Source of the DNA: Streptomyces sp. R28
GTDB taxonomy: Bacteria; Actinomycetota; Actinomycetes; Streptomycetales; Streptomycetaceae
Assembly (NCBI RefSeq): GCF_041052385.1
Contig: NZ_CP163439.1
Coordinates: 8,545,001-8,609,000, forward strand
Direction of reading: 5' to 3'
Length of the DNA stretch: 64,000 nt
How positions within the stretch are numbered: the stretch's first letter is position 1; each line of letters starts with the position of its first letter. Below are positions 15,951 to 24,079 of the stretch, piece after piece. The translations under genes were made by a program, and so were the position numbers. The notes under the pieces are model-generated. The model saw only the letters and a list, made by a program, of their open reading frames with translations, had not been told where the DNA came from and made no database searches.

Positions 15951-17735
15951 ATGAACGACACCCAGAGCACCGGCCTGTCCCGGCGAACCCTTCTCCAGGC
16001 CGCGGGTGCCACCGCCGCCGCGTACTCGCTGATCGGCGCCGCGGCCGGTACCGCGAGAGCGGACGACGCGCCCGCATCCGCCGACAAGCTGGTCGTATAC
16101 CCCATCCCGACCGGGGTCCCGACCAACTCCAGCTTCGCCGTCAAGGCGCGTACGCCGGGCGGCGCATGGCAGACGGTGCCCGTCTACCGCGCCCGGGCGA
16201 AGCAGATCGACGCGAACACGGGCAGCGGCCCGGTCTTCAACTCCTCCGTCGCCACGTTCGACTTCAGCGGCACCGTGGAGGTCGCCGTCACCTCGGCCAA
16301 GGGCGCCATCGGCTCCGCGCGGATCCGCCCCCTGTCGTACGACACCGAGTTCACGGTGGACGGCGCCACGGTGAGCTTCACCCTCACCGAGCCGCGCAAC
16401 CTCTCCATCGAGATCGACGGCGAGATCTTCAACAACCTCCAGCTGCACGCCAACCCGCTCGAGAGGCACGCACCCGACCCGGACGACCCCGACGTCATCT
16501 ACTTCGGCCCCGGCCTGCACAAGACCACCGACGACGTGGTGAAGGTGCCCAGCGGCAAGACGCTCTACCTGGCCGGCGGTGCGGTGCTGACGTCCCGGGT
16601 GGAGTTCGTGGGCGTGGAGAACGCCCGGCTGATCGGCCGCGGCGTGCTGTACAACTCGCCGAGCGGCGTCCTGCTCCAGTACTCCAGGAACATCGAGATC
16701 GACGGCATCCTGGTGCTCAACCCGAGCAGCGGCTACTCGGTCACCGTCGGCCAGTCCAAGCAGGTCACCGTCCGCAACCTGCACTCCTACAGCCACGGCC
16801 AGTGGGGCGACGGCATCGACGTCTTCTCCAGCGAGGACGTCCTCATCGAGGGCGTCTGGATGCGCAACTCCGACGACTGCATCGCGATCTACGCCCACCG
16901 CTGGGACTACTACGGCGACTGCCGCAACATCACCGTCCGCGACTCCACCCTGTGGGCGGACGTCGCGCACCCCGTCAACGTCGGCACCCACGGCAACACC
17001 GACAAGCCGGAGACGATCGAGAACCTCGTCTTCAGCAACATCGACATCCTCGACCACCGCGAACCGCAGATGGACTACCAGGGCTGCATCGCCCTCAACC
17101 CCGGCGACAGCAACCTGCTGAGCAACGTCCGCGCCCAGGACATCCGGGTGGAGGACTTCCGCTGGGGCCAGCTGATCAACATGCGCGTCATGTACAACAA
17201 GTCGTACAACACCTCCGTCGGGCGGGGCATCGACGGCGTGTTCATACGGAACCTGACGTACACCGGCACGCACGCCAACCCGTCCGTCATGGTCGGCTAC
17301 GACGCGGACCACGCCATCAAGAACGTGACGTTCCAGAACCTCGTCATCAACGGCAAGTTCATCGGCAACGGGATGAAGAAGCCGGGCTGGTACAAGTTCA
17401 CGGACCTGATGCCTGCGTACGCCAACGAGCACGTGATCAACCCCCGGTTCCTGAACTCCACCGAGGCCACGTCCACCGCCAAGCCCGCGATCACCAGCCC
17501 GGACAAGGCGACGGCCACGAAGAACCAGGTCTTCAACTACCTGATCACCGCAAGCGAGTTGCCCATCTCGTTCGCCGCGGAGGGCCTGCCGAAGGGCCTC
17601 GACATCGACACCGCCACCGGTCTGGTCTCCGGCAACGTCAAGGACAACGTCGGCAGCTTCACCGCCACCGTCTCGGCCACCAACAGCGTGGGCACCGCGA
17701 CGCAGACCGTCACGTTCACCGTCGAGCACGCGTGA
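15951..17735 (+). CDS. secreted GH28-like beta-helix glycosidase (polygalacturonase type)
   Basis: A 594 aa exported enzyme. Tat signal SRRTLLQAAGATAAA ends near residue 38. A beta-sandwich (about 45-150) precedes a right-handed parallel beta-helix (about 180-480) with GH28-like catalytic segments: DGID at 287-290, the Asp pair in NSDDC at 308-309, and NVGTHG at 343-348 in place of GHG. A putative-Ig module closes the protein (about 505-594, GLPKGLDIDTATGLVSG). It should cleave alpha-linked galacturonate polymers outside the cell. The altered motifs and N-terminal sandwich leave a relative of GH49 or an unassigned beta-helix family possible. Confidence 0.8.
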   Translation: MNDTQSTGLSRRTLLQAAGATAAAYSLIGAAAGTARADDAPASADKLVVYPIPTGVPTNSSFAVKARTPGGAWQTVPVYRARAKQIDANTGSGPVFNSSVATFDFSGTVEVAVTSAKGAIGSARIRPLSYDTEFTVDGATVSFTLTEPRNLSIEIDGEIFNNLQLHANPLERHAPDPDDPDVIYFGPGLHKTTDDVVKVPSGKTLYLAGGAVLTSRVEFVGVENARLIGRGVLYNSPSGVLLQYSRNIEIDGILVLNPSSGYSVTVGQSKQVTVRNLHSYSHGQWGDGIDVFSSEDVLIEGVWMRNSDDCIAIYAHRWDYYGDCRNITVRDSTLWADVAHPVNVGTHGNTDKPETIENLVFSNIDILDHREPQMDYQGCIALNPGDSNLLSNVRAQDIRVEDFRWGQLINMRVMYNKSYNTSVGRGIDGVFIRNLTYTGTHANPSVMVGYDADHAIKNVTFQNLVINGKFIGNGMKKPGWYKFTDLMPAYANEHVINPRFLNSTEATSTAKPAITSPDKATATKNQVFNYLITASELPISFAAEGLPKGLDIDTATGLVSGNVKDNVGSFTATVSATNSVGTATQTVTFTVEHA

Positions 17736-17765
17736 CGCGGCACCCGTAGAACCATGGAGTCACCC

Positions 17766-20700
17766 GTGTTTCCTCTCAGCCGACGGTCCTTCCTCGGCGC
17801 GGCGGGCCTGGTGGCCGCGGCCGGCGGCGGACTGCTGTCCGCCTCCGCCGCGGCGGCCCGGGCCCAGGACGGCACCACCGCGTCCCGCGCCTTCACCCAC
17901 CCCGGACTGCTGCACAGCGCCGCCGACCTCGCCCGCATGAAGGCCGCGGTCGCCGCCCAGGAGTCGCCGGTCCACGACGGTTACCTGGCGTTTTCCGCCC
18001 ACGCCCGCTCGCAGTCGACGTACACGATCCAGAACACCGGCCAGATCACGTCCTGGGGCCGCGGTCCCACCAACTTCCAGAACCAGGCCGTCGCCGATTC
18101 GGCCGCCGCCTACCAGAACGCCCTGATGTGGTGCGTCACCGGCAACCGCGCCCACGCCGACAAGGCCCGCGACATCCTGGGCGCCTGGTCGGCGTCCCTG
18201 ACGATGGTCACGGGTGCCGACGGCCCGCTCGGCGCTGGTCTGCAGGCCTTCAAGTTCGTCAACGCTGCCGAACTGCTGCGGCACAGCGGCTACGACGGCT
18301 GGGCGGACGCCGATATCGCCCGCTGCGAGCAGTCGTTCCTGAACGTCTGGTATCCGGCGATCTCCGGCTACATGCTCTACGCCAACGGCAACTGGGACCT
18401 GACGTCCATTCAGTCGATCCTGGCCATCGGCGTCTTCTGCGAGGAGCGCACGCTCTTCGAGGACGCGCTGCGGTTCGTCGCGGCCGGCGCGGGCAACGGC
18501 AGCGTCCGGGGCCGCATCGTCACCGACGGGGGACAGGGGCAGGAGTCCGGCCGCGACCAGGGCCACGAGCAGCTCGCCGTCGGCCTGATGGGCGACGCCG
18601 CGCAGGTCGCCTGGAACCAGGGCGTCGACCTGTGGGGCTTCGACGGACACCGCATCCTCGCAGCCGCCGAGTACGCGGCCGAGTACAACCTCGGCGGCGA
18701 CGTCCCCTTCACCCCCGACCTCGACCGCACCGGCAAGTACATCAAGAAGACGGTCTCGGCCGTCGGGCGCGGCAACCTGCCGCCGATCTACGAGATGTAC
18801 TACGCCCACTACAGCGGCGTCCGCGGTCTCGACACCCCGCACACCAAGGCGGCCGTCTTCCGCGGCACCGGCGGCGCCCGCGTCGTCGAGGGCAGCAACG
18901 ACGACCTGCCCGGCTTCGGCACCTTCACCTACGCCGGCACGAAGGCCCCCTCGCCGACCGTGCCGACGGCCCCGGCGGGCGTCACCGCGGTCGGCGACGG
19001 CACGAAGGTCACCGTGGCGTGGCTGCCGTCCGCGTGGGCGACGACGTACGCCGTCCGACGGGCGACCCGACCCGAGGGTCCGTACGAGGAGATCGCGAAG
19101 GACGTCGACGGCACGACGTGCACGGACGACGACGCGCGTGGCGGGCGGACCTACTACTACACCGTCACCGCCGCGGGCTCCCAGGGGACCGGCGCCGAAT
19201 CGAGCCTCGCCGCCGCCTCCGCCGGCCTCCCTGAGCCCTGGGCCACCCAGGACATCGGCGAGGTGAAGATCCCCGGCCTGGCCGCCTTCGACGGCGAACG
19301 GTTCGTGCTCGAGGCGTCCGGCACCGCCGACACCTACCGGCTCGTCCACCTCCCGCTGCCCGGCGACGGCGTGGTCACGGCGCGGATCGTGTTCCCGCTC
19401 AGCTCCCAGTACGCCAAGATCGGCGTCACGCTGCGCGACTCCCTCGACGCGGGCGCCGCGCAGGCCTCGATGCTGATCCAGGGCCTGCCCCTGCACACCT
19501 GGAGCGGTGTGTGGAGCGTACGTCCCCGGGCGGGCGCCGAGATCTCGGCGATCGGCAGCACCCCCGTGCCGCCCACCCAGCAGCAGACGATCACCACCTC
19601 CGCCGCCTTCCCGATCTCCAGCCTCGGCACCCTTCCCGAGTCGGCGACCCCGCTTCAGGCCCCGTACGTCGAGGGCGCGGGTGACGGCTACCGGCTGCGG
19701 GCGCCCTACTGGGTACGTGTGACCCGCAAGGGCCGCCGCTGCACCGGCGCCATCTCCCCGGACGGCATCCGCTGGACCCAAGTCGGCTCCACCGAGGTCG
19801 ACTTGGGGCACACGGCGTACGCCGGACTGGTCCTCACCTCCTGTCTCGGTGTCGACGAGGAGTACGCCGAGACCGGCACCGGCGCCTTCGACAACGTCAG
19901 CGTCGTCTCCGCGACGGCGGGCGAGGTCTGGTCCGTGCCGCGTCCGGCCCGCACCGCCAGCGGCCTGAGCGCGACCGCCGGCGCCGACGCCGTGCAACTG
20001 GCCTGGACCGACCCGGACCTCTGCGCCCGCTACAAGGTGCTGCGCGCCACGAGCGCCGACGGCCCGTTCGAGACGATCGCGACCGGCGTCGGCCCGGTCG
20101 GCTTCGGTGCCCGCGTACGGTACGCCGACGCCACGGGCACGCCCGGGACGACGTACCACTACGCCGTCGCCAAAACGGGCTACGGCGGCCGGGGACCGCT
20201 CTCGGACCCCGCCGCCGCGCAGATGCCGACGCCCAAGGTGCCCCAACTCACCTCCGCCATCATCGCCTTCGCCAACAAAGGCGTTCCCTTCCGCCATCTG
20301 CTGCGGGCCTCCCACGAGCCCATCCGCTTCACCGCGGACGGACTGCCCGACGGACTCCGCCTCGACAAGCGCACCGGCCTGGTCTCCGGAACGCCCACCG
20401 AGAGCGGCGAGTTCGAGGTCGCCACCACCGCCGGCAACGCGTCCGGCGACGGCACCGGCACGCTCACCCTCACCGTCGGCACACCCCCGCCCGGCCCCTG
20501 GACGTACGACGACCTCGGCGACCCCGTGCTCGACGACCGCGCCTTCGGGACGCTCGGCGTGGTCGCCATCCGCACCCCGGGCAGCACGTCGTACGACGAC
20601 GGCACCTTCACCGTGCGCGGTGCGGGCGTCGACCTGACCGCCAACAACCAAGGGATGACAGGCCAGTTCGTACGACGGCCCGTCACCGGCGACTGCCAGA

Positions 20701-21095
20701 TCACCGCCCGGCTCGTCTCCCGCACGGGCGCGAGTGCCGACCGGGTGGGCCTGCTCATGACCAAGTCACTGTCACCCTTCGACCAGGCCGCCGCAGCGAT
20801 CGTCTCCGGCGGGACGAGCGCGCAGCTCATGCTGCGCACGACCGTGGCCGGAAAGTCGGCCTTCACCGGGAGCGGCACGGCCGCCCTGCCCTCCCTGCTG
20901 CGGCTGAAGCGCGTCGGGACCGCCTTCACCGCAACGCTGTCCACCGATGACGGCGCCACCTGGACCACCCTCGCCACCGGCGAGATCCCCGGGTTCGGTG
21001 ACGCCCCCTACTACGTGGGCCTCGTGGTCTGCTCCCGCGACCCCCTGGCCCGCTGCATCACCGAGTTCGACGAGGTGAGCATCACCACCGACTGA
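17766..21095 (+). CDS. large secreted multi-domain polysaccharide lyase (alginate-lyase fold)
   Basis: About 1109 aa. Tat signal SRRSFLGAAGL is followed by an alpha/alpha-toroid domain of the alginate lyase superfamily (about 40-385), with ANGNWD and QESGRDQGHEQ as conserved, probably catalytic segments. Then come a fibronectin III-like module (about 390-480), a laminin-G/DUF1349-like sandwich, a second fibronectin-like module, a putative-Ig module (GLPDGLRLDKRTGLVSG) and a final sandwich. The GTG at 17766 follows GGAG by 6 nt; an in-frame ATG lies at 17754. The toroid domain is a paralogue of the next gene. A uronate polymer is the likely substrate; PL38 is the nearest family I can suggest. 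Confidence 0.78.
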   Translation: MFPLSRRSFLGAAGLVAAAGGGLLSASAAAARAQDGTTASRAFTHPGLLHSAADLARMKAAVAAQESPVHDGYLAFSAHARSQSTYTIQNTGQITSWGRGPTNFQNQAVADSAAAYQNALMWCVTGNRAHADKARDILGAWSASLTMVTGADGPLGAGLQAFKFVNAAELLRHSGYDGWADADIARCEQSFLNVWYPAISGYMLYANGNWDLTSIQSILAIGVFCEERTLFEDALRFVAAGAGNGSVRGRIVTDGGQGQESGRDQGHEQLAVGLMGDAAQVAWNQGVDLWGFDGHRILAAAEYAAEYNLGGDVPFTPDLDRTGKYIKKTVSAVGRGNLPPIYEMYYAHYSGVRGLDTPHTKAAVFRGTGGARVVEGSNDDLPGFGTFTYAGTKAPSPTVPTAPAGVTAVGDGTKVTVAWLPSAWATTYAVRRATRPEGPYEEIAKDVDGTTCTDDDARGGRTYYYTVTAAGSQGTGAESSLAAASAGLPEPWATQDIGEVKIPGLAAFDGERFVLEASGTADTYRLVHLPLPGDGVVTARIVFPLSSQYAKIGVTLRDSLDAGAAQASMLIQGLPLHTWSGVWSVRPRAGAEISAIGSTPVPPTQQQTITTSAAFPISSLGTLPESATPLQAPYVEGAGDGYRLRAPYWVRVTRKGRRCTGAISPDGIRWTQVGSTEVDLGHTAYAGLVLTSCLGVDEEYAETGTGAFDNVSVVSATAGEVWSVPRPARTASGLSATAGADAVQLAWTDPDLCARYKVLRATSADGPFETIATGVGPVGFGARVRYADATGTPGTTYHYAVAKTGYGGRGPLSDPAAAQMPTPKVPQLTSAIIAFANKGVPFRHLLRASHEPIRFTADGLPDGLRLDKRTGLVSGTPTESGEFEVATTAGNASGDGTGTLTLTVGTPPPGPWTYDDLGDPVLDDRAFGTLGVVAIRTPGSTSYDDGTFTVRGAGVDLTANNQGMTGQFVRRPVTGDCQITARLVSRTGASADRVGLLMTKSLSPFDQAAAAIVSGGTSAQLMLRTTVAGKSAFTGSGTAALPSLLRLKRVGTAFTATLSTDDGATWTTLATGEIPGFGDAPYYVGLVVCSRDPLARCITEFDEVSITTD

Positions 21096-21122
21096 TCCCC
21101 CCACGGATTGGAGTGCACGACA

Positions 21123-22388
21123 ATGAGCCGCACTTCCCCCCACCAGCACCACCACACCGGTGAGTTGAGCCGTCGCGGTCTGCTGAAGACCGCCGGCGGT
21201 CTCACCGCCGCCGTCGCACTGGGTGCTGCGTCTGCCGTCACCACGGCGGTCGTCGCCCCCACGGCGGACGCGGCCCCCGCGACCTTCACCCACCCCGGCA
21301 TGCTGCACAACGCCGGTGACATCAACCGGGCCAAGGTCAGGGTCGCCGCGGGCGACGACCCCTGGCTGTCCGGCTGGAACCGGCTGACCGCCAACTCCCA
21401 CTCCCAGTCCACCTGGACCAACCGGGCCACAGCCACGATCATCCGCGGAGGCACCGGACAGAACTACGGCCTGCTCTACAACGACATCGCCGCCGCCTAC
21501 CAGAACGCCCTGCGCTGGCAGGTCGGCGGCAGCGAGGCCAACGGCCGGTGCGCGGCCGACATCCTCAACGCGTGGTCGAGGACCCTGACGACGGTCACCG
21601 GCAACGCAGACCGGTTCCTCGCCGCCGGCCTCTACGGCTGGCAGTTCGCCAACGCCTGCGAACTCATGCGCGGCTACAGCGGGTTCGACCTCGCCGCCGC
21701 CCAGGAGATGATGGTCCGGGTCTTCTACCCGCTCAACAACCAGTTCCTCACCGGCCACAACGACGCCTGCATCACCAACTACTGGGCCAACTGGGACCTG
21801 TGCAACATGGCCTCGGTCATGGCCATCGCAATCCTCACCGACAACGCCGCCAAGTACGACCAGGCCGTCGACTACTTCAAGAACGGCGCCGGAAACGGCG
21901 CCATCCAGAACGCGGTGCCATTCCTGCACTCGAACGTCGAGGGCTACGACCTCGGCCAGTGGCAGGAGTCCGGCCGCGACCAGGGCCACACCATGATGGG
22001 CATGGGCCAGATGGGTGCCCTCTGCGAAATGGCCTGGAACCAGGGCGACGACCTGTACTCCTACGACGGCCGCCGCTTCATGAAGGCCGCCCAGTACGTC
22101 GCCAAGTACAACCTGGGCAGCAGTGTCCCGTTCACCACCTACAACTGGGGCACCGGCCAGAGCTGCGCCCCGCAGTCACAGACCGTCATCTCGTCGGCCT
22201 CCCGGGGCCAGGTCCGCCCGGTCTGGGCCATGCTCCACTACCACTACGGCCGACGCCTTCTCCTCGACGACACGTACATCTCCCAGATGTGCTTCTCGGT
22301 GGCCCCCGAGGGCGGCGGCGGTGACTACGGCACCGACAGCGGAGGCTTCGACCAGCTCGGCTTCGGCACGCTGATGTACGCCAAGTAG
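21123..22388 (+). CDS. secreted alginate-lyase-fold polysaccharide lyase
   Basis: A 421 aa protein consisting only of a Tat signal (ELSRRGLLKTAGG, preceded by a His-rich HQHHHTG stretch) and the alpha/alpha-toroid domain. It shares with the larger neighbour the opening FTHPGMLHNAGDI, the YWANWDLCN helix and the WQESGRDQGH motif that probably holds the active-site His. ATG at 21123 is supported by GGAG 9 nt upstream. It lies in the same operon 27 bp after the multi-domain lyase, so the two may act on the same uronate polymer, one bound by accessory modules and one free. Exact lyase family is uncertain. Confidence 0.8.
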   Translation: MSRTSPHQHHHTGELSRRGLLKTAGGLTAAVALGAASAVTTAVVAPTADAAPATFTHPGMLHNAGDINRAKVRVAAGDDPWLSGWNRLTANSHSQSTWTNRATATIIRGGTGQNYGLLYNDIAAAYQNALRWQVGGSEANGRCAADILNAWSRTLTTVTGNADRFLAAGLYGWQFANACELMRGYSGFDLAAAQEMMVRVFYPLNNQFLTGHNDACITNYWANWDLCNMASVMAIAILTDNAAKYDQAVDYFKNGAGNGAIQNAVPFLHSNVEGYDLGQWQESGRDQGHTMMGMGQMGALCEMAWNQGDDLYSYDGRRFMKAAQYVAKYNLGSSVPFTTYNWGTGQSCAPQSQTVISSASRGQVRPVWAMLHYHYGRRLLLDDTYISQMCFSVAPEGGGGDYGTDSGGFDQLGFGTLMYAK

Positions 22389-22415
22389 CCGGGTACGCCG
22401 AATAGCCCTCTCACC

Positions 22416-22476
22416 CGCTCGTGCACCGGAATATCGGGCCACAATGAGTTGCTCTGATCTTCACGGTGCACGAGCG
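22416..22476. promoter_or_regulatory. 13-bp inverted repeat with 35-nt spacer
   Basis: CGCTCGTGCACCG (22416-22428) and its exact complement CGGTGCACGAGCG (22464-22476) flank a 35-nt AT-richer spacer between the lyase stop and the esterase ribosome binding site. It could be a terminator, an attenuator hairpin, or a paired operator. It falls 5 bp before GAGGAGG. Confidence 0.65.
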
Positions 22477-22498
22477 CGGTGAGGAGGCTGGTGGACGT

Positions 22499-24079
22499 AT
22501 GACAGCAGTCCGGACAGACCCCGTGGTGAGCACGCCCTACGGTGCCGTACGGGGCCGGTACGAAAGCGGCGTCGCGGTGTTCCGGGGCATCCCCTACGCG
22601 GCGCCTCCGTTCGGCCCGCGCCGGTTCCGGCCGCCCGAGCCGCCCGAACCCTGGGACGGCGTGCGCGACGCCGGCGCCTTCGGGCCGACCCCGCCGAAAC
22701 CGCCGTACTCCGAGGTCTTCGCGCAGTACCTGTCCGACCCCGTCGTGCCCGGCGACGACTGCCTCAACCTCAACGTCTGGACCCCCGAGCCCGGCCCGGG
22801 CGCCCGGCTGCCGGTCATGGTGTGGGTGCACGGCGGCGCCCTGACCCGCGGTTCCTCGAATGTGCCCGTGTACGACGGCCGGCCCTTCGCACGCGACGGT
22901 GTCGTCCTCGTCTCGGTCAACTACCGGCTGGGCGTCGAGGGCTACGGCTACTTCCCGGACGCCCCCGCCAACGCCGGTCTGCGCGACCAGCTCGCCGCCC
23001 TGAAGTGGGTGCACGAGTCCATCGAGGCCTTCGGCGGCGACCCCGGCCGCATCACCCTGTGCGGCCAGTCCGCCGGCGCCATCAGCATCGGCGCGCTGCT
23101 CGCCGCGCCGCAGGCCCAGGGCCTGGTCCGGCGGGCCGTCCTGCAGAGCGGGCCGCCCGAGGCCGCCGAGCGGGACAAGGTACGGCGGATGGTGCGCCGG
23201 ATGGCCACCCGGCTGAAGATCCCCGCCACGGCCGCCGCCTTCGCCGAGGTCGACCGCGAGCTGCTCCTGCGCACCCAGGCCGAGGTGGGCAGACTGAGCA
23301 GCCCCGTGGTGGGCGGGCCCGCCTTCGGGATCGTCGTCGACGGCGACATCGTCCCCCGCGACCCCTTGGAGGCGCTGACGGAGGGCGACGCCGCGGCCGG
23401 CGTCGACCTGCTGGCCGGCTGGACCCGCGACGAGTACCGGCTGTGGCTGGTGCCCGGCGGCCTCCTGGAGCGCCTCGACCGGCTCGGCGGGGTCGCCCTG
23501 GCCGGGGCCATGGCCCGCTGCCACGTGGGCGCCGAGGTGCCCCGCGGCTACCGTGCCCTGCACCCGGAGGCCGGCACCGCGGAGATCGTCGGCCAGATGG
23601 TCACCGACCACCTGTTGCGCGTTCCCCTGTACCGCCTGGCCGACGCCCGCCCCGGGTCGTCGTACGTGTACGAGTTCGCCTGGCCCTCCAGCCTCCCCTA
23701 CCTCGGCGCCTGCCCCGCGCTGGAGCTGGGCTTCGTCTTCGACACCGGGGACGTCCCCGAGTCCCGCAAGCTGGCCGGCGAGGGCGCCCCGCAGGAGCTG
23801 GCGGACGAGATGCACGGGGCGTGGCTGCGGTTCGCGGTGGACGGCGACCCGGGCTGGCAGGCGTGGGACGACTCGCATCCGGTGCGCGTCTTCGGCGACG
23901 GCGAGACCCACACCGCGTACGGCCCGCGCGACGCCGAACTCGCCCTGTGGGCCGCCGCCGTCACGCCTGCGGAATCCACACCCGCATCGGCCCTTGCCGA
24001 CGGTTCGCCCACGCGTAGTACGGAACTGCGGTCAGTGGTACGGCGGCTGCGCCTTCCCGGCGCCGTCCGTCGGCACTGA
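22499..24079 (+). CDS. type-B carboxylesterase with altered catalytic His and run-on C-terminus
   Basis: A 526 aa carboxylesterase family protein without a signal peptide. It has the nucleophile elbow LCGQSAGA (Ser191), oxyanion segment VWVHGGAL, and acidic residue in GWTRDEY (about 312). The block that normally carries the catalytic His (GAxHxxEL) reads GACPALEL, with Pro at 406 (codon 23714-23716). The reading frame also continues 119 bp into the antisense of the convergent GH127 gene; about 39 terminal residues look like antisense translation. ATG at 22499 follows GAGGAGG by 11 nt. Either a decaying esterase or one with a non-standard active site. Confidence 0.82.
   Translation: MTAVRTDPVVSTPYGAVRGRYESGVAVFRGIPYAAPPFGPRRFRPPEPPEPWDGVRDAGAFGPTPPKPPYSEVFAQYLSDPVVPGDDCLNLNVWTPEPGPGARLPVMVWVHGGALTRGSSNVPVYDGRPFARDGVVLVSVNYRLGVEGYGYFPDAPANAGLRDQLAALKWVHESIEAFGGDPGRITLCGQSAGAISIGALLAAPQAQGLVRRAVLQSGPPEAAERDKVRRMVRRMATRLKIPATAAAFAEVDRELLLRTQAEVGRLSSPVVGGPAFGIVVDGDIVPRDPLEALTEGDAAAGVDLLAGWTRDEYRLWLVPGGLLERLDRLGGVALAGAMARCHVGAEVPRGYRALHPEAGTAEIVGQMVTDHLLRVPLYRLADARPGSSYVYEFAWPSSLPYLGACPALELGFVFDTGDVPESRKLAGEGAPQELADEMHGAWLRFAVDGDPGWQAWDDSHPVRVFGDGETHTAYGPRDAELALWAAAVTPAESTPASALADGSPTRSTELRSVVRRLRLPGAVRRH

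Noticed and set aside
17760..20651. 963-codon minus-strand open frame opposite the large lyase gene
   Set aside because: Gly/Arg/Val-rich antisense translation with no domain; the plus strand encodes clear modules throughout.
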